Of a stretch of 64,000 bases of DNA, positions 53,522-63,299 are shown in pieces. Each line of letters starts with the position of its first letter. The stretch's first letter is position 1. Below the pieces are notes generated by a model that ran no database searches, was not told where the DNA came from, and saw only the letters and a list, made by a program, of their open reading frames with translations. This stretch comes from Methanobacterium sp. ERen5. GTDB taxonomy: Archaea; Methanobacteriota; Methanobacteria; Methanobacteriales; Methanobacteriaceae. The stretch is taken from NCBI GenBank assembly GCA_024167805.1, contig CP099988.1:1186001-1250000 (forward strand). The letters are read 5' to 3'. Both the position numbers and the translations under genes were made by a program.

Positions 53522-54682
53522 ATGAAAGATAAATTTCCTGAATATTATAATAAACCGAATTTTGAAATACTTTGGAAAGAATGTGTCTTTGTTATTGATA
53601 CTAATATCTTCATTAATCTGTACAGCTTTTCTGAAGAGGATTATGATGAATTTACAAGTGTTTTGGAAGAAATATCTAATCGTTTGTGGATGCCCTATCA
53701 GATAGGATGGGAATATCAAAAAAATCGTCACATTGGTTTAAAAAATACACAGGATAAATTTAACAAATTCAATGGTTTAATAAATCAAATTAATCCTAAA
53801 ATGTTAAAATCAATCAAGAACTCCATAAACGATTTACCTAAACTCCAGGTTGATAATGTAAATAAAACTGTAATTAATGAATGCTTAGATATAATTGATA
53901 TTAATATAAAGAAAATTAATTCTGCAATTAAATCAAAAGATAAATTTGTAGATAACGATAAGATTAGAGATGATTTAAACTCTATTTTTAAAGGTAAAGT
54001 GGGCAATGAGTATACAGATTCACGATTAAAGGAAATTTGTAAAGAAGCTAAGTTTAGATATGAAAATCGAATACCTCCCGGATTTAAGGATGAGCAAAAG
54101 AAAACGGGCAATACTTTTGGAGATTTTATAATATGGAACCAAATATTAGACTTTGCACAAGAAAAAAACAAATCTATAATTTTTATAACCGAAGATGGTA
54201 AAGAAGACTGGTGGTTAGATGGTGAACCCCATCCGTATTTAATAAAAGAGTTTTCATCAAAAACTAAAAAAGAGTTTTATATTTACAAGTTTAGTGACTT
54301 TTTACTTGAAGCTAAAAATTATTTAGAAGCTAAAATTAAACAAAAAACGATCAATAAAGTTAAAGAAAATGAAAAATTCTTTAATTCTATTTATTTAATC
54401 GACACTGATAAATTCCCGGATAAAATTTGGGAAAATCCTTATCTCTCTAAAGAGATGCCTAATAAATATCTTAATTTCATCCTTAATTCTGATCTATCTG
54501 ATGAAGATAAAATAGAATTACTAAAAAAGGTTAAAGATTGGCAATTTGATTATTACAAATCTAATTTTTATGATTGGTTGGAAAAAATATCAGAATCTCA
54601 ATTAAAATCAGGAAAAGATGAAAATGGAACTGAAAAATCTGAATCAAAGGATAATGAAGATAAAGATGATGAATCCGAATGA
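53522..54682 (+). CDS. PIN-like domain protein (PIN_8 type), putative defence nuclease
   Basis: This 386-residue protein has an N-terminal PIN-like nuclease domain: CVFVIDTNIFINLYSFSEEDYDEF (first acidic residue at about 25), a long helical insert, then NTFGDFIIWNQILDFAQ and IIFITEDGKEDWWLDGEPHPYL, with further acidic residues. This matches the PIN_8 group often carried in prokaryotic defence clusters. The C-terminal 130 residues are helical and end in a charged Lys/Asp/Glu tail. It begins 51 bases after hsdR on the same strand, so it may be co-expressed with the RM system. Substrate RNA or DNA is unknown. Confidence 0.75.
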   Translation: MKDKFPEYYNKPNFEILWKECVFVIDTNIFINLYSFSEEDYDEFTSVLEEISNRLWMPYQIGWEYQKNRHIGLKNTQDKFNKFNGLINQINPKMLKSIKNSINDLPKLQVDNVNKTVINECLDIIDINIKKINSAIKSKDKFVDNDKIRDDLNSIFKGKVGNEYTDSRLKEICKEAKFRYENRIPPGFKDEQKKTGNTFGDFIIWNQILDFAQEKNKSIIFITEDGKEDWWLDGEPHPYLIKEFSSKTKKEFYIYKFSDFLLEAKNYLEAKIKQKTINKVKENEKFFNSIYLIDTDKFPDKIWENPYLSKEMPNKYLNFILNSDLSDEDKIELLKKVKDWQFDYYKSNFYDWLEKISESQLKSGKDENGTEKSESKDNEDKDDESE

Positions 54683-54998
54683 GAAAATATCAATTGTTTC
54701 TATCGATCAATTTTTTAGTTAGATTAATGTTTTAATTAGTCTTATTAACTTCGTCATAGATTCATATAACGATGTATGTTGTTAAAAAAATATGATCTAT
54801 TTTCAATGAAAGAGTTCAAACTAAATATACGTGACATACATTAAAATAGTCTTAATAATCAATTTAATTTTAAGATAATAAAAAAATAAATTATGTGATC
54901 AATATAATTCCAATTTAAATAAGAAAGCATGAAATTATCAAAAGGAACTTTCATATAATGATAGTCTTTTCAAACTCAAAATTCTATTATTATGGTGA
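54683..54998. other. Intergenic region between PIN gene and GIY-YIG gene
   Basis: 316 AT-rich bases between convergent genes. It may be near the boundary between the defence island and the integrated element, but I see no direct repeat that marks it. Confidence 0.4.
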
Positions 54999-55430
54999 TT
55001 AAATTCTGAATCTACCTAATTTTAAAACTCCATGATATTTTCTAATTTCTTTTCTACTCAAACATTTCTCTTGTTTTAAATTAAAAATATTATTATTATC
55101 AATAAATCCCACACGGTACGCACGGCTACCACCTTTTTGTACATTATATCCATGTTGATCTATACGAGATTTAAAATGAACAATCCAAAATTTTTCCAGA
55201 AAATCTAATTCAAAAAGGGTATCTATTCTTTCATCTAAAATTTGCCATTCAAAAGATTCAGGACCATATTTATTGATAGCTTTCTCAAATGGAGTTCTTG
55301 GATGCAATTTTCCATTACTAATATGTATTTTCTTTCTCTCATCCATACCTCTCCGACCTCTATTTATAGTTTGACCAATGTATACTCTTCGATTAATCTT
55401 ATTTTTAGCAAAATATATCAATCCATCCAT
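54999..55430 (-). CDS. GIY-YIG endonuclease-domain protein
   Basis: The 143-residue protein has a divergent GIY-YIG core at its N-terminus: GLIYFAKNKINRRVYIGQT (LIY and YIG strands), the Arg after it (NRGRRGMDERKK), and the Glu metal ligand in the later helix (LDFLEKFWIVHFKS), with HGYNVQKGG at the end of the domain. The tail has a short helical KCLSRKEIRKYHG segment like a DNA-binding repeat of homing nucleases. It stands alone, not inside an intron, so it may be a free-standing selfish nuclease or a defence gene. Its AT content is high. Confidence 0.78.
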   Translation of the reverse strand: MDGLIYFAKNKINRRVYIGQTINRGRRGMDERKKIHISNGKLHPRTPFEKAINKYGPESFEWQILDERIDTLFELDFLEKFWIVHFKSRIDQHGYNVQKGGSRAYRVGFIDNNNIFNLKQEKCLSRKEIRKYHGVLKLGRFRI

Positions 55431-55590
55431 GTTTAAAGCCTCAAATACGGTTATTTAATCATCGTAATGGTAAGCTCGCCACATATATAAAATGAGTCAT
55501 TATTTAAAAAAATATTATCTCTTTTTTATACCTCCAGAAACTCCGAAAATAAAATATTTAAAAAAAAATTCGTTTTCAATATAGAAAAAA

Positions 55591-55855
55591 TTAATTTTCA
55601 TATCTCCAAAATGTTAAATCTTGTTGGGTGTCAGGATCATATTTTTTAGTGCCTTTAAACCAAGAACGGTCTGATAATATGCCCCTAGCAATCCTACGAG
55701 TGGATAATTTAAAACCGTTACTCAATGATTCTGCATCCTCTAAATTTTTTAAGATGGTTCGGGCTGTTGCCTCTCCATGAGGAGCTTGATATTTAAGGAA
55801 AATTTATAATATATTTTTCCAGGTCTTTTTCGCTTAGAATTTTATTATTTAACAT
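55591..55855 (-). CDS. Small hypothetical protein of the integrated element (87 residues), frameshifted
   Basis: From the ATG at 55855 the frame reads MLNNKILSEKDLEKYIINF and shifts at the A4 run 55799-55802, here one base too many. It then continues FLKYQAPHGEATARTILKNL and ends TFWRYEN at 55591. The N-terminal half is helical and the later part is basic (LSTRRIARGILSDRSW), suggesting a small DNA-binding protein with a winged-helix-like layout. The family is not recognised. It lies next to the iteron region. Confidence 0.5.
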
Positions 55856-55931
55856 TTTAATGATCTTAGAACAGCTTTTTATTCTATTATATTACTTAAT
55901 TATTCTTAAGTTAGTATTTAAATTGATATAA

Positions 55932-56147
55932 TGAACCAGGTGAACCAGGTGAACCATTCTTTAGACTGAACCGGGTGAACCAAAGGAACCAATAGAATAT
56001 TATATGTTGAAATAAATGTTCTCTATATTTTAATGAAAATGGTTCACATGAAAAAACAGAATATAATGGCTAAAATTTAAAAATAAGGGTGGAAATCTTT
56101 TTTATTGAACAAATTGTAATGGGTTCACTACAGCTTTTTTGGGTTCA
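55932..56147. repeat. TGAACC iterons, candidate replication origin of the element
   Basis: Five direct copies of TGAACC lie at 55932, 55941, 55950, 55967 and 55976, with 9-bp steps in the first three (TGAACCAGG units) and the last two, plus a degenerate GGAACC at 55985. Three inverted copies GGTTCA follow at 56041, 56122 and 56142. The stretch is otherwise extremely AT-rich and sits directly after the primase/helicase gene. This layout resembles iteron origins of plasmids and integrated elements. Origin function is inference. Confidence 0.6.
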
Positions 56148-56178
56148 CTTTCCTTTTTGATATTAAAAACATCATTAT

Positions 56179-58219
56179 TTATATCATGCAGTTGGGAAAT
56201 ACAAATTCATTGAATTCTTTTAGAGATACAATAATATTTTTTCCATCAAATCCTGCTGATGTAACCTTACTTTTTTTATACTCCCAATTCAAGAGTTCAG
56301 CTAATGTCCTCATACTATCTTTAATATTTGTATCTTTTTTCAATCCCTCAAGAAACCCATATGTCAAATGGACTTGTTCTTTTGTATCTAATATGGCCCA
56401 AAGTATTTTACGTTCATTTAAAACATCCCAAACACGTTGAGTGAAGTCTTCGGTTTTTTTACATTAACTTCATTTTTATAATTTGGTCGCGGTCTACCAT
56501 TTTCATCGATTATCTGTATACGTCCATAGGCATCGTTGATCTGTTTTTGTAAGAATACTCTGACTCTTTCTCTTTGGATATCATCAAATTCATCAAGTGA
56601 TTCTACTTCACTCCATCCTATTAACCATTTTGGCACTTCTATTCCAATGTCTTTACAAATCCTTAATATTAAGGTATCAGCAAGTTGTCTCCATTCAATA
56701 TCAATAAGGGTGGGGTCATGAATAATTTCGTTTACAACAAAGTTTGCTAATGGTTTTAGTCCATGTAATCTGCAATTTTGCATATTTTTAATATCAAAAG
56801 CTTGTCGGAATGCTTCTTGATCATTTTTTGATTTTTTTCTCCATACCCGAAACTTTGAATTACAAAACGTCTGATTAAAGCTTCTTGATCGTCTCCAATT
56901 GTAGGTAATGGTTGGTTTGATGTGAATATCACTGGGGCTAATGCAGGTATTGTACTGTAATGGCCATTTATTTGTTTTCCTCGGCTAATTTTTTGTTGTG
57001 ATGCTGTTTTTAACATATCTCTGGTGTTAATGTTTTCAAAAATTGCTCCGGGCTCATTGACTACAATTGGGAATGTGCTTTGTTGTAATCTGTTTCCTAT
57101 ACGATATTCAGAGTTGAATCCACTTCCGCCAATGTCACTATTTTCATCTGGCATTCCCCACAAGTATAACACCATTTTGCCTAATGTTGTTTTTCCAGAT
57201 CCACCACGGCCGTAGAGATATAACCATTGAACATCTGCTCCCCTTTGTTTCATTGGATAGATAAATGGTGATATAAGTCCCCATTTGAAAACTGTAATTA
57301 TTTTATCTTGATCAGGAAACCAATCAATAAATTCTTTTAAAAGTTTTAAAGCTTTCTCTAGTTTATCATTGGTCGGATCTTCTAATGTATATTTGACAAC
57401 TAGTATTTCATTGGTTTTATCGTTAAAATAAAATCCAGGACTTTCAATTTCGGTTTTAACTTCAGCTAAGCCATTTTTAACAAATGTATTCAATGACATT
57501 GTGGTAATATCCTTACCAAATCTTGTTGATGGTATATATCCAGATTCAAGAAGAAAATTATATACTTCAGTAAGTGTCGCAGGGCCTACTGTGATGGGTT
57601 GATTTTTTAGGTTGGTTTTGAATACAGCTTTAAATTTTCTTACTTCTTCACTTATTGGACTATCAAAAACAGTTAACTTATCTAGAGATGCATCAATTAC
57701 AAGAGTTTCGTCCTGCATTTCTTCGCCTTTTTGGTTATACTTTATTTTTTCATAGAAAGTCTGTTTTCTTTTTGGATCTATGACCATGTTCCTATTAGTT
57801 CCCATGCAACGTATTATCATACCATGGTGTTTTGGCAATTCCAGCTTATTCATTACTTCTTTTTCGATTTCTTTGATAAAATTTTTATTAAATAATAATT
57901 CACCATTTTCGGTTAATATTTCTTCAAATGATAAAATCGTCGTGTTTTGTTCAGGATAAGTATACACATTACTTAGGATTTCAATGTTGGCCTGAAGATG
58001 AGCCCAAAGTTTTAATGCAGATTCGAAGTTTATATCATTTTTTCTTAGCATTCCTGCTATTTTTAGCGTCATTTTGTCGATAGTGTTAAAATCTACTGAT
58101 CCTTTAAATATTGGAGTTAATGTATAATTTAATGATGTTATTTGATCATTGGTGAGAATTCTAGTCCCAATTTCAGTTATAAATTTGTCATCTGTGATTT
58201 TTTTTGTAATGTTAATCAT
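56179..58219 (-). CDS. Primase/helicase-like ATPase (D5-like, SF3) of the integrated element, twice frameshifted
   Basis: Three overlapping frames join through T6 56824-56829 and T7 56454-56460 (plus strand, each one base short) to one protein of about 680 residues. The ATG at 58219 has a perfect AGGAGGTGAT immediately before it. The N-terminal third is all-helical and unrecognised. The ATPase has Walker A YGRGGSGKTTLGKMVLYLWG near residue 340, then QSTFPIVVNEPG (Walker B-like) and APVIFTSNQPLP (sensor 1), as in phage/plasmid D5-type helicases. The C-terminal part (RVRVFLQKQINDAYG and the segment after it) resembles a winged helix. It is the likely replication protein acting on the neighbouring iterons. 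Confidence 0.75.
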
Positions 58220-58290
58220 ATCACCTCCTAATTAAATTTTTATTTGTTGTAATAATTTCTCTAGAATATTATGGAGATATGTGAATATCT

Positions 58291-58614
58291 TCATAATACT
58301 GCCTCACACTCAGTTTTTAGTCGTTTTTGTTCTGTAGCAGGTTCTATAATATTTATAGATTCTTTAAGGTCGACAAATAATTCTATTACTGTGGCATAGA
58401 TTCCATTCATTGATATAACTGCTTCAACATCTTTTTTATTTTTTAATGACTCTTCAAAGAATTCTAAGGTAGTTATTGGAATTTTGTCGGTGCTAGCATG
58501 AAAAGTCGATTCTGATATGAGAAATGGTAACTCATCAGGTTGGTCACCTCTTTCTATTATGCACCATCCTGGAAAGAAATTACGTACTTTTTTAATGCAA
58601 GTTTTTTTCATCAT
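58291..58614 (-). CDS. Hypothetical protein (107 residues)
   Basis: The protein begins MMKKTCIKKVRNFFPGWC and is mixed alpha/beta with acidic later segments (FFEESLKNKKDVEAVISMNG). The first 30 residues are basic and carry two cysteines. I do not recognise a family. It lies 71 bases upstream of the primase/helicase gene in the same direction, so it probably belongs to its operon. Confidence 0.5.
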   Translation of the reverse strand: MMKKTCIKKVRNFFPGWCIIERGDQPDELPFLISESTFHASTDKIPITTLEFFEESLKNKKDVEAVISMNGIYATVIELFVDLKESINIIEPATEQKRLKTECEAVL

Positions 58615-58831
58615 ATAATCAACCTATTCTCCAATATTTAGAGCAATAATTCAATTTTAACCTGGTGAAATATTGAGCTTTGAGTAACAACTTGGATTTG
58701 AATAGGTTAAATTGGATTTTCTCGTATGAAAATCCAGTTAAAAACGAATAATTTATATTTAATAATGAAAATATAATTTTAGCAAGGGGCCCGAATCCCT
58801 TTTTTCTTTTTTAATCATATTAGATCCCCTA

Positions 58832-58972
58832 TCATTTTGAATTATAGTTATCATCTAGCAGTACTCCTTCTAATTCCAAAAATTCTTTAATAATGTCTAT
58901 TGGAACTGGAGGGTTTGCATCGTCTTTAAAAGTTAGGTAAATATCTTTAAGTTTATCGTTAAGGCTCGACAT
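58832..58972 (-). CDS. Small acidic hypothetical protein (46 residues)
   Basis: The reading frame starts MSSLNDKLKDIYLTFKDD and ends LLDDNYNSK. The ATG at 58972 has AAGGAG at ideal distance inside the end of the AbrB-like gene, with which it overlaps by 14 bases. Such coupling with a strong RBS supports a real gene. It could be the partner of a small toxin-antitoxin-like pair, but nothing in its sequence proves this. Confidence 0.5.
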   Translation of the reverse strand: MSSLNDKLKDIYLTFKDDANPPVPIDIIKEFLELEGVLLDDNYNSK

Positions 58973-59150
58973 GGTTGTTCTCCTTTTCATTTCTTATTTT
59001 TAAGTATAAGTGTGCATGATTGTTTTCATTAATATTCCAGACGATTTTATCTCCTTTCTTTAGGTTCATCGAGTTAATCCACACTTTGGGTATATAAACA
59101 AAGTAAGATCCTTTGACTTCCTGTATTTTCATAGTTTTAAGTTCCACCAT
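58959..59150 (-). CDS. AbrB-family (swapped-hairpin) DNA-binding protein
   Basis: This 63-residue protein has the AbrB/MazE-like fold signature: EVKGSYFVYIPKVWINSMNLKKGDKIVWNINEN. GSYFVYIPK...LKKGDK corresponds to the conserved beta-hairpin/loop with the Pro and the GD turn. Such proteins are dimeric regulators, often antitoxins. The ATG at 59150 follows AAGGAGTGATAT. It opens a minus-strand run that includes the 46-residue protein. It faces the divergent gene at 59395 across a region with palindromic operators. Confidence 0.78.
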   Translation of the reverse strand: MVELKTMKIQEVKGSYFVYIPKVWINSMNLKKGDKIVWNINENNHAHLYLKIRNEKENNHVEP

Positions 59151-59233
59151 ATATCACTCCTTATCCTAATTGTAATCCTAAATAAGTTTTAAATTATATA
59201 TAAAACTTTTTATTAGATTATTTTATAAAATTA

Positions 59234-59330
59234 ATGAATATTTAGACTTTTTATTTGATTTAATGAATATTTAAAAATTTTAAAATATTTCTAAATGTTT
59301 AGATAAATCCAAAATTTTCTAAATATTTAG
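59234..59330. promoter_or_regulatory. Operator-like CTAAATxTTTAG palindromes
   Basis: CTAAATATTTAG (59319-59330) is a perfect 12-bp palindrome and CTAAATGTTTAG (59291-59302) differs by one central base; their centres are 28 bp apart. A half-related AATATTTAGAC lies at 59236. They sit between the divergent AbrB-like gene and the gene at 59395, as expected for a lysogeny-type switch. Confidence 0.6.
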
Positions 59331-59394
59331 AACATGCAGTTAATATTTATAACAAAAAATCCATATGGAAAAACATTAGAACGGGGAATTTATT

Positions 59395-60387
59395 ATGGCC
59401 AAGGTTGTAAAAGAAGATTTAAAGAGAATATACATCTTAACTATTCTATTAAATGGCAATAAATGGAAAAAACAACAGATTATAAATGAAGTCAATCGTC
59501 TTGTTTGTGCATTGAAAGAAGTCCACGAAGAAGTCCATGAATTAAAGGATCATAATGAATACAAATATTATAAAAAATCAATTTCTACTAAAGATGGTGG
59601 AATAGTAGATGGCATGATTAGTACCACATTAAAAGAATTACATGAAAATAACCTAATTGAGGAAGAAGTTGTTAAAGAAGAACGTAGAGGGCCTGCTACT
59701 GATCAATATTGGATAATAAAAGATCCATTGAGACTTTTCATGGTTTTCAAAGAATTTTACAATGACAACCTTAATTCCAATCTTAGATCATCATTAGGAT
59801 CTCTTTTAATTGGTTCCCCTTTTGCTAAAAAAATAATCACCATGGATTTAATTAATTTTTTTGAATTTAATACTAAATTAACTTTTGAAGAAGAAGAAAA
59901 AAATTTGATACTTAATATTTTCAAAATATCTCCATCTTCTCTTTTTTATGCTTTCAATGAAATTAATGGAATAAGAAACGCCATAATAGAAGAAGAAAAC
60001 GACTATGGATTAGAAGGAAAACTCACTATTAAGAATGACATTAAAAAAGCATTCTTATTCCAATTACAGATAAGATTAGGGATTGATATGGGCAATATGT
60101 CTCAAGATGAAAATTTTTCTGGAAAATATGGACTTCAATATGAAATTACTACAACTTTCAAAGATCCATTAGAAATAAGCAATGAAATTAGTACTTCAAA
60201 ATCAATTATATCTCAATTCATCGAAAAAGATAAAATTAAGACTATTAATCGATCTGTAGGTTATTATGAATGGTATGATGGGGAGAGTTATAAAACAGAT
60301 GAACTTATAGATGCTTTTTATTTTAAAGGCGATCTCGAAAATGATAAGGATGATTCATATAAAAAATATTCCCCAACTATCAAATAA
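59395..60387 (+). CDS. Protein with N-terminal winged-helix-like region, probable element regulator
   Basis: The protein has 330 residues. Residues 1-110 look like a transcription-regulator winged helix: DLKRIYILTILLNGNKWKKQQIINEVNRLV and, after a charged insert, MISTTLKELHENNLIEEEVVKEERRGPATDQYWI, typical of a wing with a tyrosine-rich end. The rest is helical and unrecognised. Autoregulation through the CTAAATATTTAG sites directly upstream is plausible. It is convergent with the integrase gene, 11 bases apart. The family is not known to me. Confidence 0.5.
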   Translation: MAKVVKEDLKRIYILTILLNGNKWKKQQIINEVNRLVCALKEVHEEVHELKDHNEYKYYKKSISTKDGGIVDGMISTTLKELHENNLIEEEVVKEERRGPATDQYWIIKDPLRLFMVFKEFYNDNLNSNLRSSLGSLLIGSPFAKKIITMDLINFFEFNTKLTFEEEEKNLILNIFKISPSSLFYAFNEINGIRNAIIEEENDYGLEGKLTIKNDIKKAFLFQLQIRLGIDMGNMSQDENFSGKYGLQYEITTTFKDPLEISNEISTSKSIISQFIEKDKIKTINRSVGYYEWYDGESYKTDELIDAFYFKGDLENDKDDSYKKYSPTIK

Positions 60388-60397
60388 CACAAATACA

Positions 60398-61612
60398 TTA
60401 TCTTTTATTTAATTCTACAAGAACATTTGTGTCATTAAATATTTTTTCCATATATTCCATTTTTTTAGTTATCTTGGCCATTTTTTTATCATTATCTTTA
60501 TTTTCTTTCTCTCGGATTTCACGTTCTTTTCGAAGTTCTTCTAAGATATTATCATATTCTTTTGTTGTTATTTCTCTAGTAATGACTTTTTCTATGCTTA
60601 AATCTTCTACAACATGTTTGTATTGTTCTTTCAAGGCATTTATGTCTAATTTGAAATATGCATCTGTAACTTTATCGATACTATGTCCTAACATCCATTG
60701 TGTAGAAATTTCAGGAACATTATTCTTATTCAAAGTGGAAGCAAAGTATTTTCTAAGTTTATGGGATGTAAAAAATCTATGATGTCCCACAAATCCATAA
60801 TCACATTTATCATTAATTTCAATAAAATAACTGTTAAATGAGTTATTATCAATTTTATGTCCTCTTGATTCAAAAAGAGGATCATCTAAACTGGTAATTG
60901 GTTTGTTATTTTTTATTCTATCTATAAGATAATAGATTAAGGATTGTGTAGATTCGGGACTACTGAAAGTAATGAAAGGCATTTTGGTTTTATATCTCTT
61001 TACCTGCCATGTAGGAATGATATCATCTATTTTTTTGAGTACTTTCTCAGATAACAAATATATATCAAACTCTTGATTTGTTGGAGGTTTATAATATTCA
61101 GAAATTGCATTTAAAAAATCATTATATGTTAAATGTATAATCTCAGATCTTCCCATACCACTGGATGACATCAATAGGATTATAGCTTTATATTTCAAGT
61201 TGCAATGTTCTAAGGCACGTAAAATATGATCTTTCCCTACAATATTGGCCGTAGTTAACATTACTTTGTCATTATCTTTTTTAATTCGGATTTTGGGAAG
61301 TTCAATTTCAAACTCACTATAAAACCCACGTACAGTCATCATACAAGATTTTATGTAATTTATGGATTTCTTATTTTCAGTTAAATAATGCGAAAAATCG
61401 TTCAAGTACTTTTTCACTTTACGATTTTTCATGCGTATTCTCTGATCTTCCTCCAATTCAGCTTCTTCAATTAGTTCTGTAGGCGTTTTATCTAAAAACG
61501 TACAGTAAATGGATAACCTAGTAGTATACTGCATTTTGGTTGACTCAGTAATTTGTCTACTGTTCATGAATTCTAAGAAATGTTGATCTTCTACCAAATT
61601 TTCCTTAATCAT
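60398..61612 (-). CDS. Tyrosine recombinase/integrase
   Basis: About 404 residues from the ATG at 61612 (MIKENLVEDQHFLEFMNS); the open frame extends to 61714, but the extra residues are hydrophobic and lack family character. An N-terminal SAM-like core-binding domain (TESTKMQYTTRLSIYCTFLDKT) is followed by the catalytic domain: Arg in SSGMGRSEIIHL, HxxR in SHKLRKYFAS, His in MLGHSIDKVTD, and the Tyr nucleophile in DAYFKLD. A C-terminal coiled coil of Lys/Glu/Arg follows (EELRKEREIREKENKDND). It would integrate the element; no tRNA lies at this end, so the attachment site is not identified. Confidence 0.88.
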   Translation of the reverse strand: MIKENLVEDQHFLEFMNSRQITESTKMQYTTRLSIYCTFLDKTPTELIEEAELEEDQRIRMKNRKVKKYLNDFSHYLTENKKSINYIKSCMMTVRGFYSEFEIELPKIRIKKDNDKVMLTTANIVGKDHILRALEHCNLKYKAIILLMSSSGMGRSEIIHLTYNDFLNAISEYYKPPTNQEFDIYLLSEKVLKKIDDIIPTWQVKRYKTKMPFITFSSPESTQSLIYYLIDRIKNNKPITSLDDPLFESRGHKIDNNSFNSYFIEINDKCDYGFVGHHRFFTSHKLRKYFASTLNKNNVPEISTQWMLGHSIDKVTDAYFKLDINALKEQYKHVVEDLSIEKVITREITTKEYDNILEELRKEREIREKENKDNDKKMAKITKKMEYMEKIFNDTNVLVELNKR

Positions 61613-61793
61613 GATTAGTACTATGAAGATTATATTATAAAAGCTTAGATTAATTTGATTTAACATTTCAAATTTATATATTGAACATTGAAGTTTCGAT
61701 AAAACAGTTTCCAATGTTTGGAATTATATTATGAATATGATCTTAAAGAAATGAGTAGTTTGTTAATTTTTAAAAAAAAGAGTAGTGGGGATT

Positions 61794-63086
61794 TTACTGT
61801 GTTAAGTGTCCCTCTATGAAGTCGTCATATCCCTGAAGATCCAGGAGACCATGGCCAGAGAAGGTGATCATTATATTCTTTTCTTCTCCAGTCTTTTTAC
61901 ATTTATTTGCTTCATCTATTGCAACTTTTATGGCGTGACAAGTTTCAGGGGCGGGTATGACTCCTTCTGTGTTGGCAAATAGTTTACCTGCTTGGAACAA
62001 TTCTGTCTGGTTTACTGTTCTTCCTTCGACAAGTCCTTGGTTAACCAGTAATGCCACTAAAGGTGCCATTCCGTGGTATCTTAATCCTCCAGCATGTACT
62101 GATGGTGGGACAAAGTCGTGGCCCAATGTGTACATCTTCATGAGGGGAGTTAATCCTGCAGTGTCACCGTAGTCGTATTTGTACTCGCCCTGTGTTAATG
62201 TTGGACAGGATGCAGGTTCTGCAGCTAGGAACTGGCAGTCCAAGTCTCCGGAGATTTTATCCTTCATGAATGGGAACGCGGCTCCACCAAAGTTACTTCC
62301 TCCTCCAACACATCCAACCAAGATATCAGGTGTTTCATCAATTTTTGCGAACTGTTTTTGAGCTTCAAGACCAATCACCGTCTGATGGAGTAAAACATGG
62401 TTTAGAACACTGCCCAAAGTATAAAATGCACTATCATCGTTAAAGGCATCTTCCATAGCTTCTGAAATTGCTATTCCAAGGGATCCTGGATGGTTTGGAT
62501 CTTCTGCTAGAACTTTTCTTCCGAATTCTGTTCTGTTACTTGGGGAAGGGAGTACTTCACCGTCGTATAAGTGCATTACAGTTTTACGGTATGGTTTTTG
62601 TTTGAATGAAACGTTTACCATGTAAACAGTACAATCCAATCCTAACAAGGAACATGCCAGGGACAATGCTGATCCCCATTGTCCTGCACCAGTTTCAGTG
62701 GTTAATCTTTCAGCACCTGCTTTTTTAGCGTAGTATGCTTGGGCAATTGCAGTATTGAGTTTGTGACTGCCCACTGGAGACTGATCTTCACGTTTGTAGT
62801 AAATTTTTGCAGGAGTATCTAAGTACTTTTCGAGCCCTGTGGCTCTGAATAGGGCAGAAGGTCTTCCAATCTGTTTGTAAACCTTTCTAACTTCTTTTGG
62901 AATGTCTATCCATCTTTTTGTGGACATTTCCTGTTCAAGAACATATTTAGAAAATAATTTAGGCAAATTTTCAATTTGATGGCCTTCCTCTGTTTGTGTT
63001 GATGGAGGAAGTTCCACTGGAAGATCTGCAGCGATATTATACCATTTTTTCGGTGTTTCCTTTTCTGAAAGAGTTATTTTATACAT
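61794..63086 (-). CDS. Tryptophan synthase beta chain, TrpB2 type
   Basis: This 430-residue PLP enzyme is of the longer TrpB2 group found apart from trpA. The PLP lysine lies in [15 protein letters not shown] (HKxNxA), the glutamate-rich TETGAGQWG follows, and the phosphate loop is [11 protein letters not shown]. The N-terminal extension ([15 protein letters not shown]) and the loop [12 protein letters not shown] are typical of TrpB2. It condenses serine with indole; it may salvage indole or have a related substrate. It stands alone, right next to the integrase gene, with a T-rich end that could serve as its terminator. Confidence 0.93.
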   Translation of the reverse strand: MYKITLSEKETPKKWYNIAADLPVELPPSTQTEEGHQIENLPKLFSKYVLEQEMSTKRWIDIPKEVRKVYKQIGRPSALFRATGLEKYLDTPAKIYYKREDQSPVGSHKLNTAIAQAYYAKKAGAERLTTETGAGQWGSALSLACSLLGLDCTVYMVNVSFKQKPYRKTVMHLYDGEVLPSPSNRTEFGRKVLAEDPNHPGSLGIAISEAMEDAFNDDSAFYTLGSVLNHVLLHQTVIGLEAQKQFAKIDETPDILVGCVGGGSNFGGAAFPFMKDKISGDLDCQFLAAEPASCPTLTQGEYKYDYGDTAGLTPLMKMYTLGHDFVPPSVHAGGLRYHGMAPLVALLVNQGLVEGRTVNQTELFQAGKLFANTEGVIPAPETCHAIKVAIDEANKCKKTGEEKNIMITFSGHGLLDLQGYDDFIEGHLTQ

Positions 63087-63299
63087 TTAACCACCTATTA
63101 TATTTTTTTTGAATTTAAAGACGTAAATCATGAATTGATCAATATTAGATTTTTCTAATAGAATTTTCGCCTGAAATCAGTTGAATAATTTATATTCAAT
63201 GACTTATTTAAATCTTTGTTGTACATATCTGTACATAGTTATTTGATAATTCAAATTTTTTGATAATTTAATATATGATCTGTAACAAAGTATAGGAGC

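Larger units (their letters stand above)
54999..61714. mobile_element. Putative integrated genetic element (boundaries uncertain)
   Basis: Grouped here are a GIY-YIG nuclease, iterons, a D5-type helicase, AbrB-like and wHTH-like regulators, several tiny unknown genes and a terminal tyrosine recombinase, all in DNA more AT-rich than the metabolic flanks. No capsid, terminase or conjugation gene is visible, so a plasmid-like or satellite element is more likely than a complete virus. I found no flanking direct repeat; the left edge may lie further left and include the defence island. Confidence 0.65.

Noticed and set aside
55922..55965. Short plus-strand frame MNQVNQVNHSLD through the iterons
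   Set aside because: It is only 12 codons, lacks an RBS, and the repetition is explained by DNA repeats of TGAACC.
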